A stretch of DNA of 40,192 nucleotides from CAZHTS01 sp964535315 (lineage in GTDB: Bacteria; Chloroflexota; Anaerolineae; Anaerolineales; Anaerolineaceae), in contig CAZHTS010000041.1 in NCBI GenBank assembly GCA_964535315.1, positions 1 through 40,192 on the forward strand. The letters are read 5' to 3'. The translations under genes were made by a program, and so were the position numbers. The notes below the pieces were generated by a model. It worked only from the letters and a program-made list of their open reading frames with translations, had not been told where the DNA came from and searched no databases. Positions 24,465 through 31,328 of the stretch are shown piece after piece. The number at the start of each line of letters is the position of its first letter. The first letter of the stretch is position 1.

Positions 24465-24501
24465 GGTTCCTCTCCCGCCGCCGTAAAGCGGGAGAGGAAC
24501 C
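24465..24501 (+). repeat. perfect 13-bp hairpin between binding-protein and permease genes
   Basis: GGTTCCTCTCCCG (24465-24477) pairs with CGGGAGAGGAACC (24489-24501) around an 11-base loop and has no T-run. Placed between the binding-protein stop and the permease start, it could protect the upstream message from 3' decay and give more binding protein than permease, as intergenic hairpins do in malE-malF. Similar CCTCTCCC arms recur at 32688. Confidence 0.75.
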
Positions 24502-24514
24502 AGGGAAACATGCT

Positions 24515-25402
24515 ATGGAACTTGGTCTGAAACCCCTCGGTCGTGAGAAATTTGCATTGTGGTTGATGCTCGTCCCGACGTTGATTGGCCTGGCGTTCGG
24601 TGTGCTGGGTTCTGTCCTGGCCACCCTGACGCTCAGTTTTACCCAGTGGGATTTGCTCACGCCGATCAAGTGGGCCGGGCTGACGAACTATCTTGCCTTG
24701 TTTAACGATCCCAAGCTCACCAAAGCCCTGACCAATACGTTTACCTTCAGTTTGTTGTACGTGCCGGGCGTGGTGATCGTTTCGTTGTTCGTGGCCGTGC
24801 TGCTCAACCGCAAACTGCGCGGTGTGTCAATTTTTCGCACGATTTACTTTTTGCCGGCGGTGACCTCGGCGGTGGCGACGGCGCTGGTGTGGAACATGAT
24901 CTACGGCAAAGACACCGGCATCCTCAACTATTTGATCGAACAACTCGGCGGGCAGCCGGTTTGCTGGTTGTGTTCGAACAACGTTTTGTTTGCACTCATC
25001 ATCGTCAATATCTGGGGCGCCATCGGCGAGGGCATGATTATTTTTCTGGCCGGGCTGACCGCCATCCCCAAGGAGTATTACGAGGCGGCCATGCTGGATG
25101 GGGCCAACGGGACACAGCAGTTCTTCGGCATTACCATCCCGCTGGTGACGCCCAGCATCTTCTTCCAACTGCTGATGTCGACGATCAACGCGTTCCAGGC
25201 GTACGATTATATCTACATGCTCACCCGGCGCGGCCAGGGCGACAGCAGCTTTCCGGTGGTGGTGTATTCGATTTATCGCAACGCCTGGTCGTTTTTCAAC
25301 TACGGCGGGGCGAGCGCCCAGGCGGTGGAACTGGCCGTTTTGGTGATCTTGTTGATGGCGCTGTATTTCTGGCTCGAAAAGCGCTACGTGGTGTACGAAT
25401 AG
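24515..25402 (+). CDS. sugar ABC transporter permease (MalF type)
   Basis: A 295-residue inner-membrane protein with about six membrane helices, the first at residues 14-36. The cytoplasmic EAA loop that docks to the ATPase reads EYYEAAMLDGANGTQQFFGITIPL, with the key EAA and G residues in place. The loop before it carries an unusual CWLC pair near residue 150. It forms the channel with the next gene, ten bases downstream. Only a weak ribosome site precedes the ATG. Confidence 0.93.
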   Translation: MELGLKPLGREKFALWLMLVPTLIGLAFGVLGSVLATLTLSFTQWDLLTPIKWAGLTNYLALFNDPKLTKALTNTFTFSLLYVPGVVIVSLFVAVLLNRKLRGVSIFRTIYFLPAVTSAVATALVWNMIYGKDTGILNYLIEQLGGQPVCWLCSNNVLFALIIVNIWGAIGEGMIIFLAGLTAIPKEYYEAAMLDGANGTQQFFGITIPLVTPSIFFQLLMSTINAFQAYDYIYMLTRRGQGDSSFPVVVYSIYRNAWSFFNYGGASAQAVELAVLVILLMALYFWLEKRYVVYE

Positions 25403-25412
25403 GAGGCCGCCA

Positions 25413-26252
25413 ATGACCCGACAGATGCAAAAAACACTGCTGGATGCGCTTACCTACGCCCTGTTGATCCTGGGGGCGGTGGTGATGGTCGGCCCCTTCC
25501 TGTGGATGGTTTCGACCGCTTTCAAACTGCCGGCCGATCAGTTCACCCGTACGCTGATCCCGCCGACCTGGACGCTGCAAAATTTCCGCGAATTGTTGTC
25601 GGTCGACATCAATTTTCCCACGTTATTTCTTAACAGCACGTACATTTCGATCCTGGTGGTGGTCGGGCAACTGCTCACCTGCGCCATGGCGGCGTTTTGT
25701 TTTGCGGTGGTGCATTTCAAGGGGCGCAACCTGTTGTTTACGCTGCTGCTGCTGACGCTGATGATCCCGCCGCAGGTGACGCTCATTCCCAACTTTATCA
25801 TCTTCAAATACCTCGGGCTGGTGGGTACGAGCGTGCCGTTGTGGCTGCCGGCTTTCTGGGGCGGGGCGTTTGGTACCTTTCTGCTGCGACAGTATTTTCT
25901 GACCATCCCGCGCGACCTGGTGGATGCGGCGCGCATGGACGGCGCCTCGTTATTCCAGATTTTCTGGAAGATTTACATGCCGCTGTCCAAACCGGCGCTG
26001 GCGGCGCTGGCCATTTTCACCTTCCAGGGCGCGTGGAACGACCTGCTGCACCCGCTGGTGTACATGCCGGCGGTGCCGGACACGACGCTGACGGTGGGGC
26101 TGGCTTTCTTCCAGCAGCAACTCACCCTGGGCGGCAAGTTCACCGTGCTGATGGCCGGGGCGTTGATCAGCATCCTGCCGTTGCTGCTGGTGTTCTTTGT
26201 AGCGCAGAAGCAGTTTATCGAGGGCATCGCCTTGAGCGGCGTCAAGCGTTAG
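25413..26252 (+). CDS. sugar ABC transporter permease (MalG type)
   Basis: A 279-residue inner-membrane protein with six helices, partner of the preceding permease. The EAA loop is present in the variant form DLVDAARMDGASLFQIFWKIYMPL, split around the Gly of DGAS. The N-terminus (LLILGAVVMVGPFLWMVSTAFK) and the C-terminal IEGIALSGVKR are typical of MalG-like proteins. AGGAGG lies seven bases before the ATG. Confidence 0.94.
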   Translation: MTRQMQKTLLDALTYALLILGAVVMVGPFLWMVSTAFKLPADQFTRTLIPPTWTLQNFRELLSVDINFPTLFLNSTYISILVVVGQLLTCAMAAFCFAVVHFKGRNLLFTLLLLTLMIPPQVTLIPNFIIFKYLGLVGTSVPLWLPAFWGGAFGTFLLRQYFLTIPRDLVDAARMDGASLFQIFWKIYMPLSKPALAALAIFTFQGAWNDLLHPLVYMPAVPDTTLTVGLAFFQQQLTLGGKFTVLMAGALISILPLLLVFFVAQKQFIEGIALSGVKR

Positions 26253-26277
26253 ACCGTATACAGGAATTGGAGACCGT

Positions 26278-27609
26278 ATGACCAAGATTACCTTTATCGG
26301 CGCCGGCAGCCTGGGCTTTACCGGCGAACTGGTGCGAGACCTTTTGACCTTCCCGTTGTTGGAAGACGCCACGATTGCGTTGATGGATATCGACGCCGAA
26401 CGGCTGGCGTGGGCAAAGAAGACGGTTGAGAAACTGGTGGCGGCGGGGAACCATCCGGCGCGGGTGGAAGCCACCCTCGATCGCAGCGCGGCGCTGGGCG
26501 GGGCCGACGTGGTGCTGACCACCATCCTGGCGGGTTCGACCGAAGTCTGGCGGCACGACATCGAAATCCCCAAGAAGTATGGGGTAGATGTGAACGTGGG
26601 CGACACGCGCGGGCCGAGCGGCATTTTTCGCTTCCTGCGTACGATCCACCCGATGATGGCGATTGTCCGCGACATGGAAAAATATTGCCCGGGCGCCGTG
26701 CTGCTCAACTATACCAACCCGATGGCCATGCTGGTGTCGGCCATCCAGAAACAGTCGTTTATTACCGTCACGGGGTTGTGCCATTCGGTGCAGGGCACGG
26801 CGATGATGCTGGCGGATTGGATCGGGGCGCCGTATACGGAGGTCGATTATCTGTGCGCCGGGATCAACCATCAGGCGTGGTATCTGGATTATCGTTGGAA
26901 CGGCGCAGACGCCTACCCGCTGATCGACAAGGCCATTCGCCAGCGGCCCGAGGTATACAACCAGGAACCGGTGCGCAACGAGATGTACCTGGCGCTGGGA
27001 AAATACGTAACCGAGTCGAGCGGGCATAATTCGGAGTACAACTGGTGGTTCCGCAAGCGCCCCGACCTGATCGAGCGCTATTGTACGCACGGCACGGGCT
27101 GGAACCCGGGCGAGTATGCCTACATCCTCAAGGAATACCAGCACAACGAGGCCACCTGGAAGGAACAGGTGCGAGAGCGATTGGAACGGCCGCTGGGGGA
27201 CGAGGACATGGCGCGCGGCCACGAATACGCGGCATATATCATCAATGCCCTGCGGGGCGGCGAGGCGTTCAAATTTAACGGCAACGTGCGTAACACCCAT
27301 TTGATCAGCAACCTGCCCGAAGGGGCGTGCGTCGAGGTGCCGGTGCTGGTAGATCGGGCGGGTTTCCACCCCATGCACGTGGGGGCGCTGCCGCCCGAGT
27401 GCGCCCTGTTGACCCAGCTTTCCAGCGGGATCGAGGAGATGGCCATTCAGGCCTCGTTGAGCGGCGACCCGACGATGGTCTACCGGGCGATTTGCCACGA
27501 TCCGTTGACGGCGGCGGTGCTCTCGCTGGCCGAGGTGCGCCAGATGACGAACGAATTGTTTGCGCAGCACCAGGCGTATCTGCCACAGTTCAAGACGTGC
27601 CGGGTGTGA
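26278..27609 (+). CDS. GH4 alpha-galactosidase (MelA-like)
   Basis: A 443-residue NAD- and metal-dependent glycosidase that works by redox-assisted elimination. The NAD site is FIGAGSLGFTGELVRDLL at the N-terminus. The metal and active-site residues are in GLCHSVQGT (Cys168) and AGINHQAWYLDY (Asn197, His198); NYTNPMAM precedes them. CHSVQG in place of the CN-type motif of 6-phospho-glycosidases is the usual mark of alpha-galactosidases acting on unphosphorylated sugar, which fits ABC uptake. This is the second alpha-galactosidase of the operon and is unrelated in fold to the GH36 enzyme. It lies 25 bases after the permease. Confidence 0.92.
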   Translation: MTKITFIGAGSLGFTGELVRDLLTFPLLEDATIALMDIDAERLAWAKKTVEKLVAAGNHPARVEATLDRSAALGGADVVLTTILAGSTEVWRHDIEIPKKYGVDVNVGDTRGPSGIFRFLRTIHPMMAIVRDMEKYCPGAVLLNYTNPMAMLVSAIQKQSFITVTGLCHSVQGTAMMLADWIGAPYTEVDYLCAGINHQAWYLDYRWNGADAYPLIDKAIRQRPEVYNQEPVRNEMYLALGKYVTESSGHNSEYNWWFRKRPDLIERYCTHGTGWNPGEYAYILKEYQHNEATWKEQVRERLERPLGDEDMARGHEYAAYIINALRGGEAFKFNGNVRNTHLISNLPEGACVEVPVLVDRAGFHPMHVGALPPECALLTQLSSGIEEMAIQASLSGDPTMVYRAICHDPLTAAVLSLAEVRQMTNELFAQHQAYLPQFKTCRV

Positions 27610-27694
27610 TGTGGGCGTGCGCCTCACCTGACCTCTTTCGCAGGGGAGAGGTTGCGTATTTTGGGAAAAATTTTAGCGTTGGGAGAAATATGTC

Positions 27695-28642
27695 ATGGAA
27701 AAGCTGACGATCGGTAAATTACGTGGGGTGCAGCAGTGTACTTCGGGGCAGGGAACGTTTACCTGTCTGGCGCTCGACCATCGCCAGAATTTGCGCAAGG
27801 CCAACCCGGCCTTTGTGGACGACGGCCAACTGAGCCGTTTCAAGCTGGACGTGGTGGCGGAACTGGCGCCATACGCCAGCGCCGTGCTGCTCGACCCGGA
27901 AGTGTCGGCGGCGCAGGCGATTGCGGCGGGGAAACTGCCCGGCGAGAAGGGCTTCGTGGTGGCGGTCGAGTCGACCGGTTACGGCGGCGACGCCACGGCC
28001 CGGCGCGGCCAGGTCATCCCGGGGTGGAGCGTGGAAAAGGCCAAACGCATGGGGGCGAGCATGATCAAGCTGCTGGTCTATTATCATCCCGACTCGTCCA
28101 CGGCGGCCGAGGCCGAGGATTTCACGGCGCACATCGCCGCCGAGAGCGTGAAATACGATCTGGGGCTGATGCTCGAACCGTTGTCTTACTCGCTGAGCGC
28201 CGGGAAGTTGAGCAGCGATGAGAAGCGTTACGTGGTGGTCGAGACTGCCCGGCGGCTGACCTCGATTGCCGGGGTGGACGTATTGAAGGCAGAACTGCCG
28301 CTGGACACGGCCGAAAGCGACCCGCTGCGGCTGCGGGCGGCCTGCGCCGAGGTGAGCGCCGCTTCGGCCAAACCCTGGATCCTGCTTTCGGCGGCGGTGG
28401 CCTTCGAGACCTATCTGCAACAGGTGGTGTGCGCCTGCCAGGCGGGAGCGAGCGGCATTGCCGTGGGGCGGGCGGTGTGGCAGGAGGCGGTGCAGTTGAG
28501 CGCTGAGGAGCGCCTGGCGTTCCTGCGCGGCAGTGCTCGCCAGCGGTTGGTGCGCCTGATGGCGTTGTGCAGCGCCCTGGGCCGGCCGGTTACAGATTTT
28601 TACCAGGCCGACGCGCCGTTTGACTGGTACCGCTCGTATTGA
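27695..28642 (+). CDS. class I tagatose-1,6-bisphosphate aldolase (LacD-like)
   Basis: A 315-residue aldolase that should split tagatose-1,6-bisphosphate into dihydroxyacetone phosphate and glyceraldehyde-3-phosphate. The Schiff-base lysine is most likely Lys198 in VDVLKAELPLD, the place of Lys205 in streptococcal LacD; Lys125 in SMIKLLVYYHP is a further conserved active-site residue, and CLALDHR near the N-terminus binds the phosphate end. The sulfofructose-1-phosphate aldolase YihT is closely related and is the main alternative, but no SQase of the GH31 type or sulfolactaldehyde reductase is present. Spacing to the kinase gene is 20 bases. Confidence 0.87.
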   Translation: MEKLTIGKLRGVQQCTSGQGTFTCLALDHRQNLRKANPAFVDDGQLSRFKLDVVAELAPYASAVLLDPEVSAAQAIAAGKLPGEKGFVVAVESTGYGGDATARRGQVIPGWSVEKAKRMGASMIKLLVYYHPDSSTAAEAEDFTAHIAAESVKYDLGLMLEPLSYSLSAGKLSSDEKRYVVVETARRLTSIAGVDVLKAELPLDTAESDPLRLRAACAEVSAASAKPWILLSAAVAFETYLQQVVCACQAGASGIAVGRAVWQEAVQLSAEERLAFLRGSARQRLVRLMALCSALGRPVTDFYQADAPFDWYRSY

Positions 28643-28662
28643 GCGCAGTGGGCGGTTTGAGC

Positions 28663-29577
28663 ATGGAAACGTTTGATGTGCTTGTGGCGGGCGAGATCAA
28701 CCCCGATCTGATCCTCTCGGGGGACGTTGCCCCGGTGTTCGGCCAGGTAGAAAAGATGCTGGCGGGGGCGGCGTTGACCATTGGTTCCTCTTCGGCCATC
28801 TTTGCCTGCGGCGCGGCGCGCCTGGGGCTGCGGGTGGCGTTTGCCGGGGTGTGCGGCGACGACGTGTTCGGGCGTTTCATGCTGGCCGAGATGCAGCGGT
28901 GCAGTGTGGACGTGTCGCACGTGCGGGTGACGGCCGGCGGGGCGACCGGGCTGAGCGTGATTCTTAATCGCGGCGTCGACCGGGCGATCCTGACTTACCC
29001 GGGGCTGATTGGGGCGCTGCGGGCGGAGGACGTCGGCGATGAACTGCTGGCCGGTGCCCGCCACCTGCACGTGGCCTCGTATTTCTTGCAGGAGGCGCTG
29101 CAACCGGGGCTGCCGCGCCTGTTTGCCCGGGCGCGGGCGTTGGGGCTGACCACCTCGCTGGACACCAATTACGACCCCTCCGGGCAGTGGCGCGGTTTTG
29201 CGGAACTGTTGGCGGTTACCAACGTCTTCCTGCCCAACGAGACGGAAGTGTGCTCGCTGGCGCGCGAGGCGGACGTTCGGGCGGCGGCGGGGCGGCTGGC
29301 GGGGCAGGTGGAGACGCTGGCGGTCAAGCTGGGGGCGCGTGGGGCGCTGGGGGTGCGCGGTGGTCAGCAGGCAGCGGTCGCATCGATCCCGGTGACGGTG
29401 GTGGATACGGTCGGGGCAGGCGACAGCTTTGACGCCGGTTTCCTGTACGGATATTTACACGGCTGGCCGTTGGCGCGAGCGCTGCGGCTGGCGGCGGTCT
29501 GTGGGGCGCTGTCGACGCTGGCGGCGGGCGGCACGGCGGCCCAGCCTACGTTGGATGAGGCGCTGCGGCAGATGTGA
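28663..29577 (+). CDS. PfkB-family sugar or sugar-phosphate kinase
   Basis: A 304-residue ribokinase-fold kinase. DTVGAGDSFDAGF near the C-terminus holds the catalytic Asp254 and the anion hole; the N-terminal block reads VAGEINPDLILSG and the substrate side has SSSAIFACGAARLGL. Next to a LacD aldolase the natural role is tagatose-6-phosphate 1-kinase (LacC), but this subgroup also includes kinases of free sugars, and the operon needs a phosphorylation of the imported sugar as well. The ATG at 28663 is chosen because it gives the usual N-terminus; the ribosome site is weak and coupling to the gene upstream is likely. Confidence 0.87.
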   Translation: METFDVLVAGEINPDLILSGDVAPVFGQVEKMLAGAALTIGSSSAIFACGAARLGLRVAFAGVCGDDVFGRFMLAEMQRCSVDVSHVRVTAGGATGLSVILNRGVDRAILTYPGLIGALRAEDVGDELLAGARHLHVASYFLQEALQPGLPRLFARARALGLTTSLDTNYDPSGQWRGFAELLAVTNVFLPNETEVCSLAREADVRAAAGRLAGQVETLAVKLGARGALGVRGGQQAAVASIPVTVVDTVGAGDSFDAGFLYGYLHGWPLARALRLAAVCGALSTLAAGGTAAQPTLDEALRQM

Positions 29578-29581
29578 GTGG

Positions 29582-30874
29582 ATGGCGATGAATTACCTGG
29601 ACTTTATTCTATCGGCGCAAAAGTACGGCGAGGGGCGCGGCGTGACCTCGATCTGTTCGGCGCACCCGTTTGTGTTGGAGGCGGCGCTGCGCTTTGGGCA
29701 GGTGCACCACACGCCGGTGTTGATTGAGGCCACCTGTAATCAGGTCAACCAGTACGGCGGCTACACCGGCATGACGCCGGCGGATTTTGCCCGTTCTGCC
29801 GGTGAGGCTGCCCGGCGGCTGGGGCTGCGGCGCGACTACCTGCTGTTGGGCGGCGACCACCTGGGGCCGCTGGTGTGGGCCAACGAGCCGGCGGAGAGCG
29901 CCATGAGCAAGGCGAAGGAGATGGTGCGGGCCTACGCCCTGGCGGGCTTCGACAAGATCCACCTGGATTGTTCGATGCCGTGCGCCGGCGACCGGGAACT
30001 GCCGCCCGAAGTGGTGGCGCAGCGGGCGGCGGAACTGGCGGCGGTGGCCGAGGCGGCCTGCGCCGGGGCGGGCCTGGCAGGGCCGCGCTACGTGATCGGC
30101 ACGGAGGTGCCGGCGGCCGGCGGGGCAAAGGCGGGCGAGGGGGCGCTGCGGGTGACCGATGCGGAAGACGCCGCCACGACGGTTGACGTGACACAACGCG
30201 CCTTTGCCGCACGCGGGTTGCAGGCGGCCTGGGAACGGGTGGTGGCGCTGGTGGTGCAGCCGGGGGTGGAGTTCGGCGATGAGACGGTGCACGAGTACGA
30301 CCGCGCCGCGGCGAGGGGGCTGGTGCAGTTTATCGAGGACAGGCCCGGCCTGGTGTACGAGGCGCATTCGACCGATTATCAACGGCGGGCGGCGCTGCGG
30401 GCGCTGGTCGAGGATCATTTTGCGATTTTAAAGGTCGGGCCGGCGCTGACGTTTGCTTTCCGCGAGGCGGTTTTCGCCCTGGCGGAGATCGAGGAGACGG
30501 TGTGCGATGTGCACAGCGGCATCCGCGAGCATCTGGACGGGGCGATGCTGGCGGATCCAATCCACTGGCAGAAGCATTACGGCGGGGATGAAAAGACGCA
30601 GCGGCTGGCGCGGCGTTTCAGTTTCAGTGACCGCATCCGCTATTACTGGAACACGGCGGACGCCCAGGGCGCTCTGGGGCGTTTGTTGGGTAACCTGGAC
30701 GAACGCCCCCTGCCGCTGGCATTGTTGAGCCAGTATTTGCCGCGCCAGTACGAAAAGGTGCGCAACGGGGAACTGGGCAACCGCCCGCGGCAGATCCTGT
30801 TGGGCGGGGTGATGGATGTGCTGGCGGATTACCGCGCCGCGTGTGGGGGCGTGCACCTGGATTTGCATAGCTGA
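29582..30874 (+). CDS. GatZ/KbaZ-family tagatose-phosphate protein
   Basis: A 430-residue protein of the GatZ/KbaZ family, a TIM barrel. It was first known as the non-catalytic subunit that stabilises the class II aldolase GatY/KbaY; some members were later shown to be tagatose-6-phosphate 4-epimerases making fructose-6-phosphate. Visible blocks are VTSICSAHPFVLEAAL, LIEATCNQVNQYGGYTGM, LLGGDHLGP, FDKIHLDCSMPCAGD, VYEAHSTDYQ and ILKVGPALTFAFREA. No GatY gene is in the operon, which favours a stand-alone enzyme. Two ATG codons (29582, 29588) are possible; the frame is open upstream but overlaps the kinase gene. It is the last gene of the operon. Confidence 0.88.
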   Translation: MAMNYLDFILSAQKYGEGRGVTSICSAHPFVLEAALRFGQVHHTPVLIEATCNQVNQYGGYTGMTPADFARSAGEAARRLGLRRDYLLLGGDHLGPLVWANEPAESAMSKAKEMVRAYALAGFDKIHLDCSMPCAGDRELPPEVVAQRAAELAAVAEAACAGAGLAGPRYVIGTEVPAAGGAKAGEGALRVTDAEDAATTVDVTQRAFAARGLQAAWERVVALVVQPGVEFGDETVHEYDRAAARGLVQFIEDRPGLVYEAHSTDYQRRAALRALVEDHFAILKVGPALTFAFREAVFALAEIEETVCDVHSGIREHLDGAMLADPIHWQKHYGGDEKTQRLARRFSFSDRIRYYWNTADAQGALGRLLGNLDERPLPLALLSQYLPRQYEKVRNGELGNRPRQILLGGVMDVLADYRAACGGVHLDLHS

Positions 30875-30904
30875 AATGAATTTTTGGCAATTTTGAAAAA
30901 CCTA

Positions 30905-30934
30905 TTGACTCGACTACCTGATTTGTGCTAAGAT
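30905..30934 (+). promoter_or_regulatory. promoter of the glnA leader
   Basis: TTGACT (30905-30910) and TAAGAT (30929-30934) are separated by 18 bases. Transcription would begin near 30941, so the message would carry an untranslated leader of almost 390 bases before glnA. Confidence 0.65.
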
Positions 30935-30940
30935 AAACTT

Positions 30941-31328
30941 TATAGTTTTTTGAGCGTTGGGGGATGCAGCGATGACAAACGAGATAACGGAGAAATAGCG
31001 GCTGAATCTCGGCGTTGGGTCGAGACTACGAGGTGGAGGTTCTTCCCCGCGAGGGGAGGTTAACCCGGGCGAACCGGGGAAAATCGAGCGATCAGCGGAT
31101 GCCTCTGAAGCCTGACCACGGGCTTCTTTCTCCTTCCGAAAAAATGCGGGTGTAAAACCGGTCAGTAATGGCCGCTACAGAGCCAGCATGGTGGTCCGGG
31201 AGCCTTGAAAGTCAGGCCCCGGTTTGTCGCATTTTGGAAGGCTGCCGTTATTTTCGTTTTAAAACAAGGCATGCCCGGGCATGCCTTTACTGTTTAAGTC
31301 ATCTTATTCTGTTTAAGGAGGTTGTTGT
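30941..31328 (+). ncRNA. long structured leader RNA upstream of glnA
   Basis: There is no credible protein gene between 30875 and 31328, but the stretch is dense in pairing segments. In order: stem TCTCG/CGAGA (31007-31025); 7-bp stem 31042-31059 with a GCGA tetraloop; 5-bp stem 31064-31078; 6-bp stem GAAGCC/GGCTTC (31107-31126) followed by TTTCTCCTT; then a domain closed by AAAATGCG/CGCATTTT (31141-31148 with 31228-31235) and, inside it, AAACCGG/CCGGTTT (31155-31161 with 31219-31225), holding two smaller hairpins. A 22-base palindrome follows, then AAGGAGG of glnA. The layout is that of one or two cis-acting riboregulators. I recognise no known riboswitch consensus in it. Confidence 0.55.
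31266..31287 (+). terminator. perfect palindrome in the glnA leader, attenuator-like
   Basis: The arms AAGGCATGCCC and GGGCATGCCTT meet without a gap, giving an 8- to 9-bp hairpin with a small loop, followed by TTTACTGTTT. It lies 27 bases before the glnA ribosome site, where a regulated terminator would sit. As DNA it could also bind a dimeric repressor. Confidence 0.5.

Noticed and set aside
22772..24511. 579-residue open frame antisense to the SIS and binding-protein genes
   Set aside because: It is the mirror of two well-recognised plus-strand genes in GC-rich DNA, crosses their boundary, has His/Arg-rich content and matches no family. The same holds for the antisense frames at 3105-4115, 5256-6410, 20734-22182 and 26242-27627.
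27695..28642. Sulfoquinovose (Yih-type) pathway
   Set aside because: The aldolase and PfkB kinase resemble YihT and YihV, but there is no GH31 sulfoquinovosidase, YihS isomerase or YihU reductase, while alpha-galactosidases and an AgaS-like protein are present.
30941..31130. 6S RNA, RNase P RNA, tmRNA or SRP RNA
   Set aside because: The size is near that of 6S RNA, but I could not find the closing stem with central bubble, nor the conserved bases of the other three.
31141..31235. Cobalamin riboswitch upstream of glnA
   Set aside because: The pieces GGTGTAAAACC and GGCCGCTACAG recall parts of the B12 element, but the conserved GCCACTG-type box and the AGGGAA core are missing, and glnA is not a usual target.
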